From Eudoraea sp. (lineage in GTDB: Bacteria > Bacteroidota > Bacteroidia > Flavobacteriales > Flavobacteriaceae), in NCBI GenBank assembly GCA_024639765.1, contig JAHEHU010000001.1, positions 78,303 through 123,319 on the forward strand: a stretch of 45,017 bases of DNA, given 5' to 3'. Under the pieces are notes generated by a model that saw nothing but the letters and a program-made list of their open reading frames with translations, was not told where the DNA came from and ran no database searches. Positions 18,126 to 26,346 of this stretch are shown here, piece by piece. The position numbers were made by a program, and so were the translations under genes. Each line of letters opens with the position of its first letter. Within the stretch, counting starts at the first letter, position 1.

Positions 18126-18959
18126 ATGGTTTTTGATCTTGAATTCATAAGTCTGAAAGGAACTTATTCATCTCGTTTTCTTGGACGGAAAGTTAGCTTC
18201 AGGTTGGTGGCCCCACCTACCTACAGGACCAGTGATGTGCCCTTTCCGGTCCTATTGATGAATGACGGGCAGGATTACAAGGCCATGGGTTTAGAACGCA
18301 TCCTTAGTTCGGCCTATGCAGACAAGAAAATAGCTCCATTTATATATGTAGCGCTTGAAGCCAATGAAAATAGAATGCACGAATACGGTACAGCTTGTTC
18401 TGCAGATTACAAAGGCCGGGGTGAAAAAGCTCATCAATATGTAAAATTCATTACCGAAGAATTTATCCCCTTTTTAAAAAGGGAATTCAAAGCAGCCTCC
18501 CAAAAAGAGGCCTGGGTCTATTGCGGTATGTCTCTTGGCGGACTTTCAGCTTTTGATACGGTGTATAACCATCCAACTCTATTTGGTAAAGCCGCCGTAT
18601 TTAGTGGTTCGTTCTGGTGGCGAAAAAAAGCCTATACCAAAAAGGATCCGGAAGACCGAAGTCGTATTGTACTAGATATGGTTAAGAACGGATCCTATTC
18701 CCCTCATCTTTCTTTCTGGTTTCAATGCGGTACCCTTGATGAAAAAGCGGACAGGAACCATAGTGGAATCATAGACGCCATTGAAGACACTACAGATTTG
18801 ATAAAAGAATTAAAATTAAAAGGATACACCCCGGAACAACTCACTTATGTGGAGATCGAAGGCGGGAAACACGATCTGCCTACCTGGGCCAATATCTTTC
18901 CCTCCTTTTTACAATGGGCCTTTGGACCAACTATTAAGGAAAATAGTACCGGGAAATAA
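18126..18959 (+). CDS. Esterase, alpha/beta-hydrolase fold, divergent from the amide-ligase operon
   Basis: A 277-residue esterase of the esterase-D/Fes-like family. The nucleophile elbow YCGMSLGGLSAF contains Ser136. The C-terminal EGGKHDLPTW holds the likely catalytic histidine, and the FQCGTLDEKAD segment the acidic residue. MNDGQDY near residue 46 is typical of the family. No signal peptide is seen. It shares a 123-base divergent regulatory region with the minus-strand operon headed by another esterase, which suggests a common job. It converges on the NagX-like gene 17 bases downstream. Possible substrates are peptide, siderophore-like or polyphosphate esters; none can be favoured. Confidence 0.87.
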   Translation: MVFDLEFISLKGTYSSRFLGRKVSFRLVAPPTYRTSDVPFPVLLMNDGQDYKAMGLERILSSAYADKKIAPFIYVALEANENRMHEYGTACSADYKGRGEKAHQYVKFITEEFIPFLKREFKAASQKEAWVYCGMSLGGLSAFDTVYNHPTLFGKAAVFSGSFWWRKKAYTKKDPEDRSRIVLDMVKNGSYSPHLSFWFQCGTLDEKADRNHSGIIDAIEDTTDLIKELKLKGYTPEQLTYVEIEGGKHDLPTWANIFPSFLQWAFGPTIKENSTGK

Positions 18960-18976
18960 TAGCGCTGCCTGGCACG

Positions 18977-20065
18977 CTATACCTTTATGAAAATCTTTTT
19001 CCTATACATGAAAAGACCCAGCAGCAAATAAAAACCGACCACCGTTAAACCGTATAAGAGAGATGACAATGTTGCGGAAAGAAAGTCGTGCCTGAAGATG
19101 GTCTCAAAAAGCCATCCGTGAATAGACATATCATCACCCACATGTATAGAATAAAATAGCTTTGAAATAAAGCTCGAAAGGAAATATAAGGTAATGGCAT
19201 TAGAACCGGTATATCGGAAAATACTACCAAATTGTATTCCTTTCACATCGGTAAGATAATAGATCAACGCCAGGAAGATATTGGCCCATCCTGCGGTAAC
19301 CAGGACAAAACTACTACTCCATATTGCCTTATTGATAGGAAAGACCATATCCCATGCATAGCCTACCAGTAACATCAGAATTCCCAGGCCAGCCAGTAAC
19401 ATCTCTTTTTGTGTCCTTTTTGAGATCAGGATAAGTCCGGTGAATATCCCTAGCAGGGAAGAGGCGATGGAAGGCAGTGTGCTCAGCAAGCCTTCGGGAT
19501 CGTAATCCTCTTTATAGTTATGGCTTCCAAAAACCTGTACGTCCAGATAGTTTGCCCAGTTGTTAGGAGCCCTGTCAAAGGTAGGGGCTTCACCCATTAA
19601 AGGAACATACCCGAGCCATAGCCAGTAGCCTACCAAAATGGTAATGCAGATGCCTAAAAGTACCTTCCAGTTACACTTGAGAAAGAGAATAGCTGCAAAG
19701 AAAAAGACCACTCCAATCCGTTGTAGCACACCGGGGAAGCGGATCTGTTCAAACTCCTTAAAAAAAGGAAACGTAATAGTAAATGCTCCAAGAAAGAGGC
19801 CAAGACCTATCAGTTTCAGGGTTCTAACACTTATTTTTCTATAAGTAGCGGCATTCGCTATTTTGTTGTTGTACGCAAAGACAATAGAGGTCCCTACAAT
19901 AAAAAGAAAGAATGGGAATACCAGATCCGTAGGTGTATAGCCATGCCAATCTGCATGCAGCAATGGTGGGTAAACATACTCCCAGGTACCGGGGGTATTC
20001 ACAAGTATCATCAGGGCAATGGTGAGACCCCTGAAAATATCAACAGAAATTATTCTTTCCTTCAT
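18977..20065 (-). CDS. NagX-like membrane acyltransferase (DUF5009/heparan-alpha-glucosaminide N-acetyltransferase-like)
   Basis: A 362-residue inner-membrane protein with about ten hydrophobic segments. The N-terminal RIISVDIFRGLTIALMILVN and the HADWHGYTPTDLVFPFFLFIVG region are hallmarks of the HGSNAT/NagX/DUF5009 family, whose animal member transfers acetyl from acetyl-CoA across the membrane to glucosamine. In Bacteroidota such genes often accompany amino-sugar uptake. The gene starts 6 bases after the symporter gene upstream and is surely cotranscribed with it. The pair suggests transport and modification of an amino sugar or similar solute, which is inference. Confidence 0.88.
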   Translation of the reverse strand: MKERIISVDIFRGLTIALMILVNTPGTWEYVYPPLLHADWHGYTPTDLVFPFFLFIVGTSIVFAYNNKIANAATYRKISVRTLKLIGLGLFLGAFTITFPFFKEFEQIRFPGVLQRIGVVFFFAAILFLKCNWKVLLGICITILVGYWLWLGYVPLMGEAPTFDRAPNNWANYLDVQVFGSHNYKEDYDPEGLLSTLPSIASSLLGIFTGLILISKRTQKEMLLAGLGILMLLVGYAWDMVFPINKAIWSSSFVLVTAGWANIFLALIYYLTDVKGIQFGSIFRYTGSNAITLYFLSSFISKLFYSIHVGDDMSIHGWLFETIFRHDFLSATLSSLLYGLTVVGFYLLLGLFMYRKKIFIKV

Positions 20066-20071
20066 AAGTTC

Positions 20072-21883
20072 TTACAATATGGTTCCTTTCATTTTATTCC
20101 AGACCCTGGTTAACAACCAACCGGAAATAATAGCGATCCCGGTAAGAATACTTGCTCTTAGCGTTTCACCATAGATCCAATATCCTGTAGCAAACATACA
20201 GGTGTATATTAGGACACACCCCAAAAGCATGGCAGAGATACCTGCGGGTACACTCCATTTCTCACCGGTTGTAATGATCTTTTGATTATCCGCTTCGGCA
20301 TCCTTAAGTACTTTTGCCCAGCCCGGACCTCCCGGTTGAATTTTTATATAGAAGGAGCGCAAGACCTCTTTAGACTCCGGTTGTGTTAAAAAGGTAGCCC
20401 CCATCCATATGATAGTTGTGATCACTACCACAAAGATGTACTCGGACCAATCCGGAAAGATCCCGGTATCTGTTGCGAAAAAATAAGCTCCAATAGGAGT
20501 AACTTTTAAGATAATGGAAATGATCCCTGAGGCAAACATAGCTGTGATCTCACTCCAGGCATTAATGCGCCACCAAAACCAGCGCAGGATAAATATCAAT
20601 CCGGTTCCTGCCCCAAATACAAGGAGCACTTCAAATAGTTGTAACGCATTTTGGAGCAACAGGGCGAGGGCCGCGCTGAGGACCATAAGGATCACCGTTG
20701 AGAACCTGCCTACAGCTACCAGTCTTTTCTCTGAAGCCTTTGGGTTTATCTGTTGCTTATAGAAATCATACACTATATAAGAAGACCCCCAATTGAGTTG
20801 GGTTGAAATTGTAGACATATAAGCTGCGATCAACGAGGCAAGGACTAAGCCCAAAAGACCGCTGGGTAATTTGGTCAGCATGGCGGAGTACGCCAGATCG
20901 TGACCTAGTTTGTCATCTGCGATCGTCGGAAATGCCTCTTGTATACTGGCAATATCCGGATACACTACCAGAGAGGCCAGGGCCACTAAGATCCAAGGCC
21001 ATGGACGCAGGGCATAGTGCATAATATTGAAAAAGAAGGTGGCGCCAATGGCGTGATTCTCATTTTTTGCTGCCAGCATTCGCTGGGCAATATAGCCACC
21101 ACCACCGGGTTCTGCACCCGGGTACCAGGAACTCCACCATTGTACTGCAAGGGGGATGACAAATAAGGTGATCAGAGCCTGCGTATTGCTGAAATCTGGT
21201 AAGATAGAAAGCTTGTCAACTACATTTTCATTAGTCATTAAGGCCTGAATACCGCCTACTTCGGGCATGTTTACCAGATAATAGGCTGCCCCTATGGCCC
21301 CGGCCATAGCCACAAAGAATAAGAGAAAATCTGTATATACCACTCCTTTAAATCCACCCAGGGCACTAAAAGTAACGGTTATTAGTCCGGCACTTATAAC
21401 AGTTTGCCATGGCTCTAATCCCAGCATAATACCCCCGATCTTTATAGCCGCAAGGGTTACGGCAGACATCGTGATCACATTAAAAATAACCCCCAGATAC
21501 ACGGCCCTGAATTTCCGCAAGAACTTAGCCGCAGGACCTCCATAACGCAGTTCATAAAATTCCAGATCTGTATTTACGTTAGACTTACGCCAGAGTTTAG
21601 CATAGACAAAAACGGTAAGGAGGCCTGTAATTAGAAATGCCCACCAGACCCAGTTACCAGATACCCCATTGGTCCTAACAATATCGGTCACCAAATTAGG
21701 TGTGTCTGTTGAAAAGGTGGTGGCCACCATAGAAAGTCCCAATAACCACCAGGGCATGGTACGGCCAGATAAAAAGAATTCGGATGTGTTTTTTCCCGAT
21801 TTTTTGGAAACGATGACCCCTATGGAAAGAACAATGGAAAAGAATACAATAATAAAACTATAATCTAGCGTACTTAGTTCCAT
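20072..21883 (-). CDS. Sodium/solute symporter (SSS family)
   Basis: A 603-residue sodium-coupled symporter with about 13-14 transmembrane helices. It begins with a helix (YSFIIVFFSIVLSIGV), then SGRTMPWWLLGLSMVATTFSTDTPN, the family's conserved early region. It also has the A-Y-MSTISTQLNWGSSY segment that carries the sodium-site serines in SSS proteins. Length is at the upper end of the range because of extra C-terminal helices. I choose the ATG at 21883; a GTG two codons upstream is possible. It is the first gene of a two-gene operon with the NagX-like protein. The substrate is not evident; sugars or amino sugars fit the neighbour. Confidence 0.92.
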   Translation of the reverse strand: MELSTLDYSFIIVFFSIVLSIGVIVSKKSGKNTSEFFLSGRTMPWWLLGLSMVATTFSTDTPNLVTDIVRTNGVSGNWVWWAFLITGLLTVFVYAKLWRKSNVNTDLEFYELRYGGPAAKFLRKFRAVYLGVIFNVITMSAVTLAAIKIGGIMLGLEPWQTVISAGLITVTFSALGGFKGVVYTDFLLFFVAMAGAIGAAYYLVNMPEVGGIQALMTNENVVDKLSILPDFSNTQALITLFVIPLAVQWWSSWYPGAEPGGGGYIAQRMLAAKNENHAIGATFFFNIMHYALRPWPWILVALASLVVYPDIASIQEAFPTIADDKLGHDLAYSAMLTKLPSGLLGLVLASLIAAYMSTISTQLNWGSSYIVYDFYKQQINPKASEKRLVAVGRFSTVILMVLSAALALLLQNALQLFEVLLVFGAGTGLIFILRWFWWRINAWSEITAMFASGIISIILKVTPIGAYFFATDTGIFPDWSEYIFVVVITTIIWMGATFLTQPESKEVLRSFYIKIQPGGPGWAKVLKDAEADNQKIITTGEKWSVPAGISAMLLGCVLIYTCMFATGYWIYGETLRASILTGIAIISGWLLTRVWNKMKGTIL

Positions 21884-21927
21884 GGGCACCTCTATTGGTT
21901 GGTGGTTAAAGATATTATTTTTTAGGA

Positions 21928-21935
21928 TACCTTTG
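21928..21935 (+). promoter_or_regulatory. -7 promoter element upstream of the TauE/SafE gene, TACCTTTG
   Basis: A perfect TAnnTTTG 42 bases before the GTG start at 21977. The nearest TTG (21899-21901) is 26 bases upstream, slightly beyond the usual spacer. Confidence 0.4.
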
Positions 21936-21976
21936 AGAATCGTCTTCTCTGAAAGAGAAATTAGCTTCCAACGCCT

Positions 21977-22714
21977 GTGGAAATATCGATCACTTCCTGG
22001 ATCCTTGCCTTTTTAGCTTCATTTACGCTGGGTATAAATAAGTCGGGCATCAAGGGCATCGCTGTTATCTTTGTGACCCTCATGGCCCTTGCATTTGGCG
22101 CCCGGGCCTCCACCGGACTTTTGGTTCCCTTATTTGTGGTGGGTGATATTTTTGCTGTATGGTATTACAACAAGCATGCACAATGGAAATACATAAGGCG
22201 GTTTTTGCCCTGGATGATGAGCGGAGTGGTTCTGGGAGTACTCATTGGGAACGATCTTCCCGAACAGACCTTTAAGGTTTGCATGGTGATTGTGATCCTG
22301 GGGAGTGTGGTAATGATGGCCTGGTGGGATATGCGAAAATCAAAAGTAGTGCCTACGCATTGGACCTTTGCCGGTTTTATGGGAATCATGGCGGGCATCA
22401 CAACTATGATCGGGAATCTTGCAGGTGCCTTTTCCAATATTTTCTTTCTGGCCATGCGTATCCCCAAAAATGAATTTATAGGCACCGCCGCCTGGTTATT
22501 TTTTATAATCAATCTTTTTAAGCTTCCCTTTCACATATTTGTTTGGGGAACCATCACTGCAGATACGCTGCTGATCAATGCAAAACTGCTGCCCGGCGTG
22601 GCCCTGGGATTGTTCTGCGGTATTAGACTCGTAAAGATCATCCGCGACCAATTCTATCGAAAAATGATCCTTATCCTTACCGCTCTCGGTGCTTTAATCT
22701 TATTGTTTCGGTAG
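21977..22714 (+). CDS. TauE/SafE family membrane exporter
   Basis: A 245-residue membrane protein with seven or eight hydrophobic helices, of the TauE/SafE family (sulfite, sulfonate or other anion export). The duplicated family pattern is visible as GINKSGIKGIAV after helix one and GFMGIMAGITTMIGNLAGAF near the middle. The start must be the GTG at 21977: an in-frame TAG sits five codons upstream, and the next ATG would remove the first helix. The lytic-transglycosylase gene follows 49 bases later on the same strand. The substrate is unknown. Confidence 0.87.
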   Translation: MEISITSWILAFLASFTLGINKSGIKGIAVIFVTLMALAFGARASTGLLVPLFVVGDIFAVWYYNKHAQWKYIRRFLPWMMSGVVLGVLIGNDLPEQTFKVCMVIVILGSVVMMAWWDMRKSKVVPTHWTFAGFMGIMAGITTMIGNLAGAFSNIFFLAMRIPKNEFIGTAAWLFFIINLFKLPFHIFVWGTITADTLLINAKLLPGVALGLFCGIRLVKIIRDQFYRKMILILTALGALILLFR

Positions 22715-22763
22715 GCATTCATTTTATTTTATTATTTTACTCCGTTCTTTGAACCAATTCGCT

Positions 22764-24203
22764 ATGCGCCATCCATGTACTTTCTTATTACTGATCTTGC
22801 TGTTGCTCAGTTCATGTAATGATCTAAAGAAACGTGGTGATGATGCGAATCCTCCGCAAAAAATTGATCGCGATCTGGCAGAAATAAAGGCAGAAGGTAA
22901 GCTCCGGGCCCTTATTGCGTACAGCGCCACCAGTTATTTCCTGTACCGGGGGCAACCTATGGGCTATGAATATGAACTTCTCAAACGGCTGGCAGATGAT
23001 CTGGGTGTAGAATTAGAACTGAAGGTATCCAGAAATCTGGATGATCTCCTTACTGAATTGAAAAAAGGAAGTGTAGATATTGTGGCCCACGGACTGGCGA
23101 TCACCACCGAACGAAAACAGGAAGTGGCCTTTGCTGATTATCTCTATATCACAGAACAGGTACTGGTGCAACGAAAGCCCGATGGATGGAGAAAAATGAC
23201 CAGTGATCAGATACAGGAGGCTATTATTACAGATCCTATACAACTTATAGGAGACACCATTTCAGTGCGGAAGAACTCCTCCTATTTTAAGCGGATAAAT
23301 AACCTCTCCAAAGAAATTGGGGGGGAGATCCATATTGACACGTTAGTAGGAAACTTAGCCACAGACGAGATCATAAAAATGGTGGCCGATGGCAGCATTA
23401 AATATACCCTGGCAGATAATAACCTGGCCTCTATCAACGCCTCCTATTTTCCAAACCTGGACGTAGCGGTACCACTTAGTTTTTCTCAGCGCATTGCCTG
23501 GGCCCTGAGGCCGGAGTCTGCAGATCTCTTAAATGCCACCAATACCTGGATACAAAAAGAAAAAAAGCAAACAGATTACTACGTAATTTACAACAAGTAC
23601 TTTAAGAACAAGCGAAGTTTCAGGAGACGGGTAAACAGTCCTTTTTACAGTCTAAACCAGCGGCAGATCAGTAAATACGATCCTATTATCAAGGAAAATT
23701 CCAGACGTATTGGATGGGACTGGCGGCTGTTAGCCTCCCTGATCTATCAGGAATCTCGTTTCGATCCTGAGGCCAAATCTTGGTCTGGTGCTCAGGGCCT
23801 TATGCAAATGATGCCTGAAACAGCCAAAGAAATGGGGGTCACTGCCAGCTTAGACCCTACAGATGTGATCAGTGGTGGTTCCAAATACCTGAAAAAGCTT
23901 TATGACAGATTTGAACATATCACAGATTCTGTACAGCGTATGAAGTTTACTATGGCCTCCTACAATTGTGGTTACAGCCATGTACTTGATGCCCAAAATC
24001 TTGCTCAAATCAAAGGACTGAACGACACTATTTGGGATGATCATGTAGAAAAAATGATCCTGGCACTGAGTTACCCTAACAACTACAACCATGAGGTAGT
24101 GAAATATGGCTATGTACGGGGGTTAGAACCGTTTGAATACGTAGAACAGATCTTTAAAAGATATGATCATTACAAGGAGTTCATTGATCAGGATGGGCCC
24201 TAG
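22764..24203 (+). CDS. MltF-like membrane-bound lytic murein transglycosylase lipoprotein
   Basis: A peptidoglycan lytic transglycosylase with a solute-binding-protein-like sensor domain, as in MltF. The 479-residue protein begins with a lipoprotein signal (poly-Leu, then LLSSC with Cys18). Residues about 35-270 form an SBP_bac_3-type domain. Residues about 310-460 form the SLT domain with IYQESRFDPEAKS (catalytic Glu330), SGAQGLMQMMPETA and, later, ASYNCGYSHV. The ATG at 22764 gives a clean signal; a TTG five codons upstream is possible. It may act in cell-wall recycling with the DNA-adjacent exporter, but no functional link is evident. Confidence 0.93.
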   Translation: MRHPCTFLLLILLLLSSCNDLKKRGDDANPPQKIDRDLAEIKAEGKLRALIAYSATSYFLYRGQPMGYEYELLKRLADDLGVELELKVSRNLDDLLTELKKGSVDIVAHGLAITTERKQEVAFADYLYITEQVLVQRKPDGWRKMTSDQIQEAIITDPIQLIGDTISVRKNSSYFKRINNLSKEIGGEIHIDTLVGNLATDEIIKMVADGSIKYTLADNNLASINASYFPNLDVAVPLSFSQRIAWALRPESADLLNATNTWIQKEKKQTDYYVIYNKYFKNKRSFRRRVNSPFYSLNQRQISKYDPIIKENSRRIGWDWRLLASLIYQESRFDPEAKSWSGAQGLMQMMPETAKEMGVTASLDPTDVISGGSKYLKKLYDRFEHITDSVQRMKFTMASYNCGYSHVLDAQNLAQIKGLNDTIWDDHVEKMILALSYPNNYNHEVVKYGYVRGLEPFEYVEQIFKRYDHYKEFIDQDGP

Positions 24204-24212
24204 AAGGGACTT

Positions 24213-25277
24213 TTAGCGGGTTCTTTGCCGCCCAAGTATGTTCCTGCTAAATTTTTTATCGTCTTCCAGAATGTCGAAGAAAGCATTTATAAAAGCATCG
24301 GCCTGCCTGTACTGAACCGGGTCCTGAAACAGGTCCTTTACCTGAGACAGCTCCTCCAGCATTTCTTCCTTTTTTTCCAGGAATAATTTCCTCACTTCAT
24401 AGAGTTGTTCCTCCTCTCGTTCATATCCTTTGTAGATACGATCTGTAACCTGAGTGATAGAACCAGATAGGTTTTGTATGTTGGTTACGGCAGCATAGGG
24501 AGCATTTACCAGACCACACATATCAAAGTCGTATGGTACCGGTATGATCCTTTTATCCGAAAAGAGGATCTTTTGATTATGCTGTTGTTTGGTGGAATAA
24601 TCCGTATTGGCGATCATATATTCAAAAAATGCATTTTGAATGGAGGCGATAGCATCTTGTTGCAAGGGGTGGATGATGCGTTTTATTTCCTTCCCATCAT
24701 ATCGTTCTGCTACCTGGTCCATATCCTCTATCATAAAGCCAAGGAGGTTGTGTGCTACTTTTCTTTTTCCTCTTTCCTCAAAAAGTTCTATGTGCGTTAG
24801 TCTTGTTTTAAAGTGATAAGACCCTACACATTCATAGAGTTTGTATGCCAGGTATTCTTTTAACACATAATCCCCACTGTTCCTGTCTAAAATACAGGGA
24901 AGGACCATTTTTATCTTTTCACTGCCCTGGAACAAGCTGCCTTTGGTATGCGATTTTTTTAATTTCAGTTTGAGGGGGGCAAAGTAACAGTTGGCTCTTC
25001 TAAAATTCCCGCGGGCCCTTAGATCTACAGGCAATGAATCCCAGGGCGTATTGGCCTCTTTAAACCAGATCATTGACTGCAAATAGGTGCTGTCATTGGT
25101 CTCTCTTTTCATTGCTTTATTGGAATACCGTAGCTGAATAAGTAAAGGAGACTCGCTCGCAAAAAGCGGCTGAACCCCTTCTTCCATGGACATGATATCG
25201 TTTTCCTGCCCATGCGTAACCGGTATCAGATACAACATCCAAATGAGGAGAACTCCTTTAAACCAACGGTGTTTCAT
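24213..25277 (-). CDS. Secreted protein, possible CotH-like kinase
   Basis: A 354-residue exported protein (signal peptide ending near THGQ at residue 23). I do not recognise it with certainty. A conserved-looking core, LRARGNFRR (near 85), then FAPLKLKLKK, LKEYLAYKLYE, NTDYSTKQQHN (224-234) and VPYDFDMCG (247-254), resembles CotH-type atypical kinases. In those an Asp plus a downstream Asn, and then a D-x-D pair, hold the metal and phosphate. Here Asp226, Asn234 and Asp250/Asp252 would fill these roles. It converges on the transglycosylase gene 9 bases away. If the reading is right, it would phosphorylate an extracytoplasmic target. Confidence 0.6.
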   Translation of the reverse strand: MKHRWFKGVLLIWMLYLIPVTHGQENDIMSMEEGVQPLFASESPLLIQLRYSNKAMKRETNDSTYLQSMIWFKEANTPWDSLPVDLRARGNFRRANCYFAPLKLKLKKSHTKGSLFQGSEKIKMVLPCILDRNSGDYVLKEYLAYKLYECVGSYHFKTRLTHIELFEERGKRKVAHNLLGFMIEDMDQVAERYDGKEIKRIIHPLQQDAIASIQNAFFEYMIANTDYSTKQQHNQKILFSDKRIIPVPYDFDMCGLVNAPYAAVTNIQNLSGSITQVTDRIYKGYEREEEQLYEVRKLFLEKKEEMLEELSQVKDLFQDPVQYRQADAFINAFFDILEDDKKFSRNILGRQRTR

Positions 25278-25294
25278 TACCTTCTTGTGTTCCT

Positions 25295-25327
25295 TAAATG
25301 TACAATTAAATGTGAAATTCTAATCAA
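25295..25327 (-). promoter_or_regulatory. Putative promoter of the CotH-like gene, TTG-N22-TACATTTA
   Basis: On the minus strand TTG (25325-25327) and TACATTTA (25295-25302) are 22 bases apart, with seven of eight -7 positions matched. It lies 18 bases before the start codon. Confidence 0.4.
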
Positions 25328-25386
25328 GGTTAACGGTCTACACCAAATAGTTCACCTAAATTGTCAACAATTAATATTGTTAAGGA

Positions 25387-25418
25387 TTTGTTAAAGAATA
25401 TAATTTTTTATACTTTCA
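25387..25418 (+). promoter_or_regulatory. Putative promoter of the 58-residue membrane protein gene, TTTG-N20-TACTTTCA
   Basis: TTTG at 25387-25390 and TACTTTCA at 25411-25418 are 20 bases apart, 26 bases before the ATG at 25444. Alternating half-sites ATTGT/ACAAT/ATTGTT at 25360-25381 lie directly upstream. Confidence 0.4.
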
Positions 25419-25443
25419 GGGAACAAACCAGTAAAATGATCTA

Positions 25444-25620
25444 ATGAACAAATCTGAAAAATTATTGGGAGCAAGAGTAGTTACCGGCTTGTTGCTGATC
25501 ACTTTAACAACCTTAGTAATTATTATGTATCAAGAGTATTCTTCTGAATTAGCCAATAATGCGGAACTATATCTGGCTTCTTCTTTACAGAATTTTGACA
25601 CTTCACTAGCTGTCAAATAA
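25444..25620 (+). CDS. Small single-pass membrane protein, 58 residues
   Basis: A short reading frame that I do not recognise, but with several marks of a real gene. It has a promoter-like sequence 26 bases before the ATG and a hydrophobic helix at residues 13-29 flanked by Lys/Arg on the N-side. After the helix the polar C-terminal part is YQEYSSELANNAEL. A strong terminator follows 70 bases later. The positive-inside pattern puts the N-terminus in the cytoplasm and about 28 residues outside. The gap between its neighbours has no other candidate. Function is unknown. Confidence 0.6.
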   Translation: MNKSEKLLGARVVTGLLLITLTTLVIIMYQEYSSELANNAELYLASSLQNFDTSLAVK

Positions 25621-25689
25621 TAGCCATCGCTCTTTTTATAAGCAGCTCTTGTATCACAGAATAAACAGATCTTAACAATTAGACATTCA

Positions 25690-25721
25690 AAAATCCAGCT
25701 TGTAACAAAGCTGGATTTTTT
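25690..25721. terminator. Strong bidirectional terminator
   Basis: A 12-base-pair perfect stem (AAAATCCAGCTT at 25690-25701 with 25708-25719) and a 6-base loop, with T on the right and A on the left. It ends the small plus-strand gene and can also end the minus-strand haem-binding gene, whose stop is 36 bases to the right. Confidence 0.85.
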
Positions 25722-25756
25722 ATATTGTAAGAATGTATAAAGAGAGTATGGTATCC

Positions 25757-26272
25757 TTATTTAGCTGCTGCTGGTGCCTGGCGTCTTTTAGGCATTACCA
25801 AACTATCTGCCGGATAATTTTCCTTGAGATAGGTCATTTGAGATTTTGCCCAGGAAATAAGTACTTCCCGTTGTTCATCCGATAAATTTGCCTCTGAATG
25901 AAGCCCCAAATACGTGTAGTCTTTTAAGGGCATTTCCTTTTCCTCCACCATTTCTATGGTTTCTTCCCATTTGTGATTCTGAATGGCTATTGGTCTGTTG
26001 GTAAACTCGGAAAAATTAAGGTGTCTTTTTCCGTCCACTACATGGTCGTTAAGCCACCACGCTACCGGTTGTACATTGGCATACCAGGGATAGACGGTAT
26101 TGTTAGAGTGACAATCATTGCATGACACCCTTAAAATATCATCTACTTCCTTAGGCACGTCATACTTGGTAGTAATGGCATAGGTTTCATCGTTGCTGTC
26201 GTTTTTTTCCGGTCTGAAGAACTGAATTACCACCAGGACCAAAAGGAGTCCGATCAAGATTTTCTTAAGCAT
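25757..26272 (-). CDS. Haem-binding domain protein (c-type, single CxxCH)
   Basis: A 171-residue membrane-anchored protein with one N-terminal hydrophobic helix (residues 4-18) and a single CNDCH haem-attachment motif (Cys51, Cys54, His55). It is followed by YPWYANVQPVAWWLNDHVVDGKRHLNFSEF, the signature of the Bacteroidota haem_bd family. Cytochrome maturation in the periplasm would be needed, and an electron-transfer role is likely. It lies downstream of the GH3 gene in the opposite transcriptional order (its own promoter is between them). The tail ends in a short Pro/Ala-rich segment. Confidence 0.9.
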   Translation of the reverse strand: MLKKILIGLLLVLVVIQFFRPEKNDSNDETYAITTKYDVPKEVDDILRVSCNDCHSNNTVYPWYANVQPVAWWLNDHVVDGKRHLNFSEFTNRPIAIQNHKWEETIEMVEEKEMPLKDYTYLGLHSEANLSDEQREVLISWAKSQMTYLKENYPADSLVMPKRRQAPAAAK

Positions 26273-26294
26273 GTTTACAATTGTTTAGGGTGAA

Positions 26295-26302
26295 CAAAAT
26301 TA
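26295..26302 (-). promoter_or_regulatory. -7 element of the haem-binding protein gene, TAATTTTG
   Basis: A perfect TAnnTTTG on the minus strand, 23 bases before the start codon. The only TTG nearby is 13 bases upstream, too close for the usual spacer. Confidence 0.4.
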
Positions 26303-26346
26303 CGCTTTAGAGGCGCAACTTTTCTTATTAAATGTGTTATTTTTTG

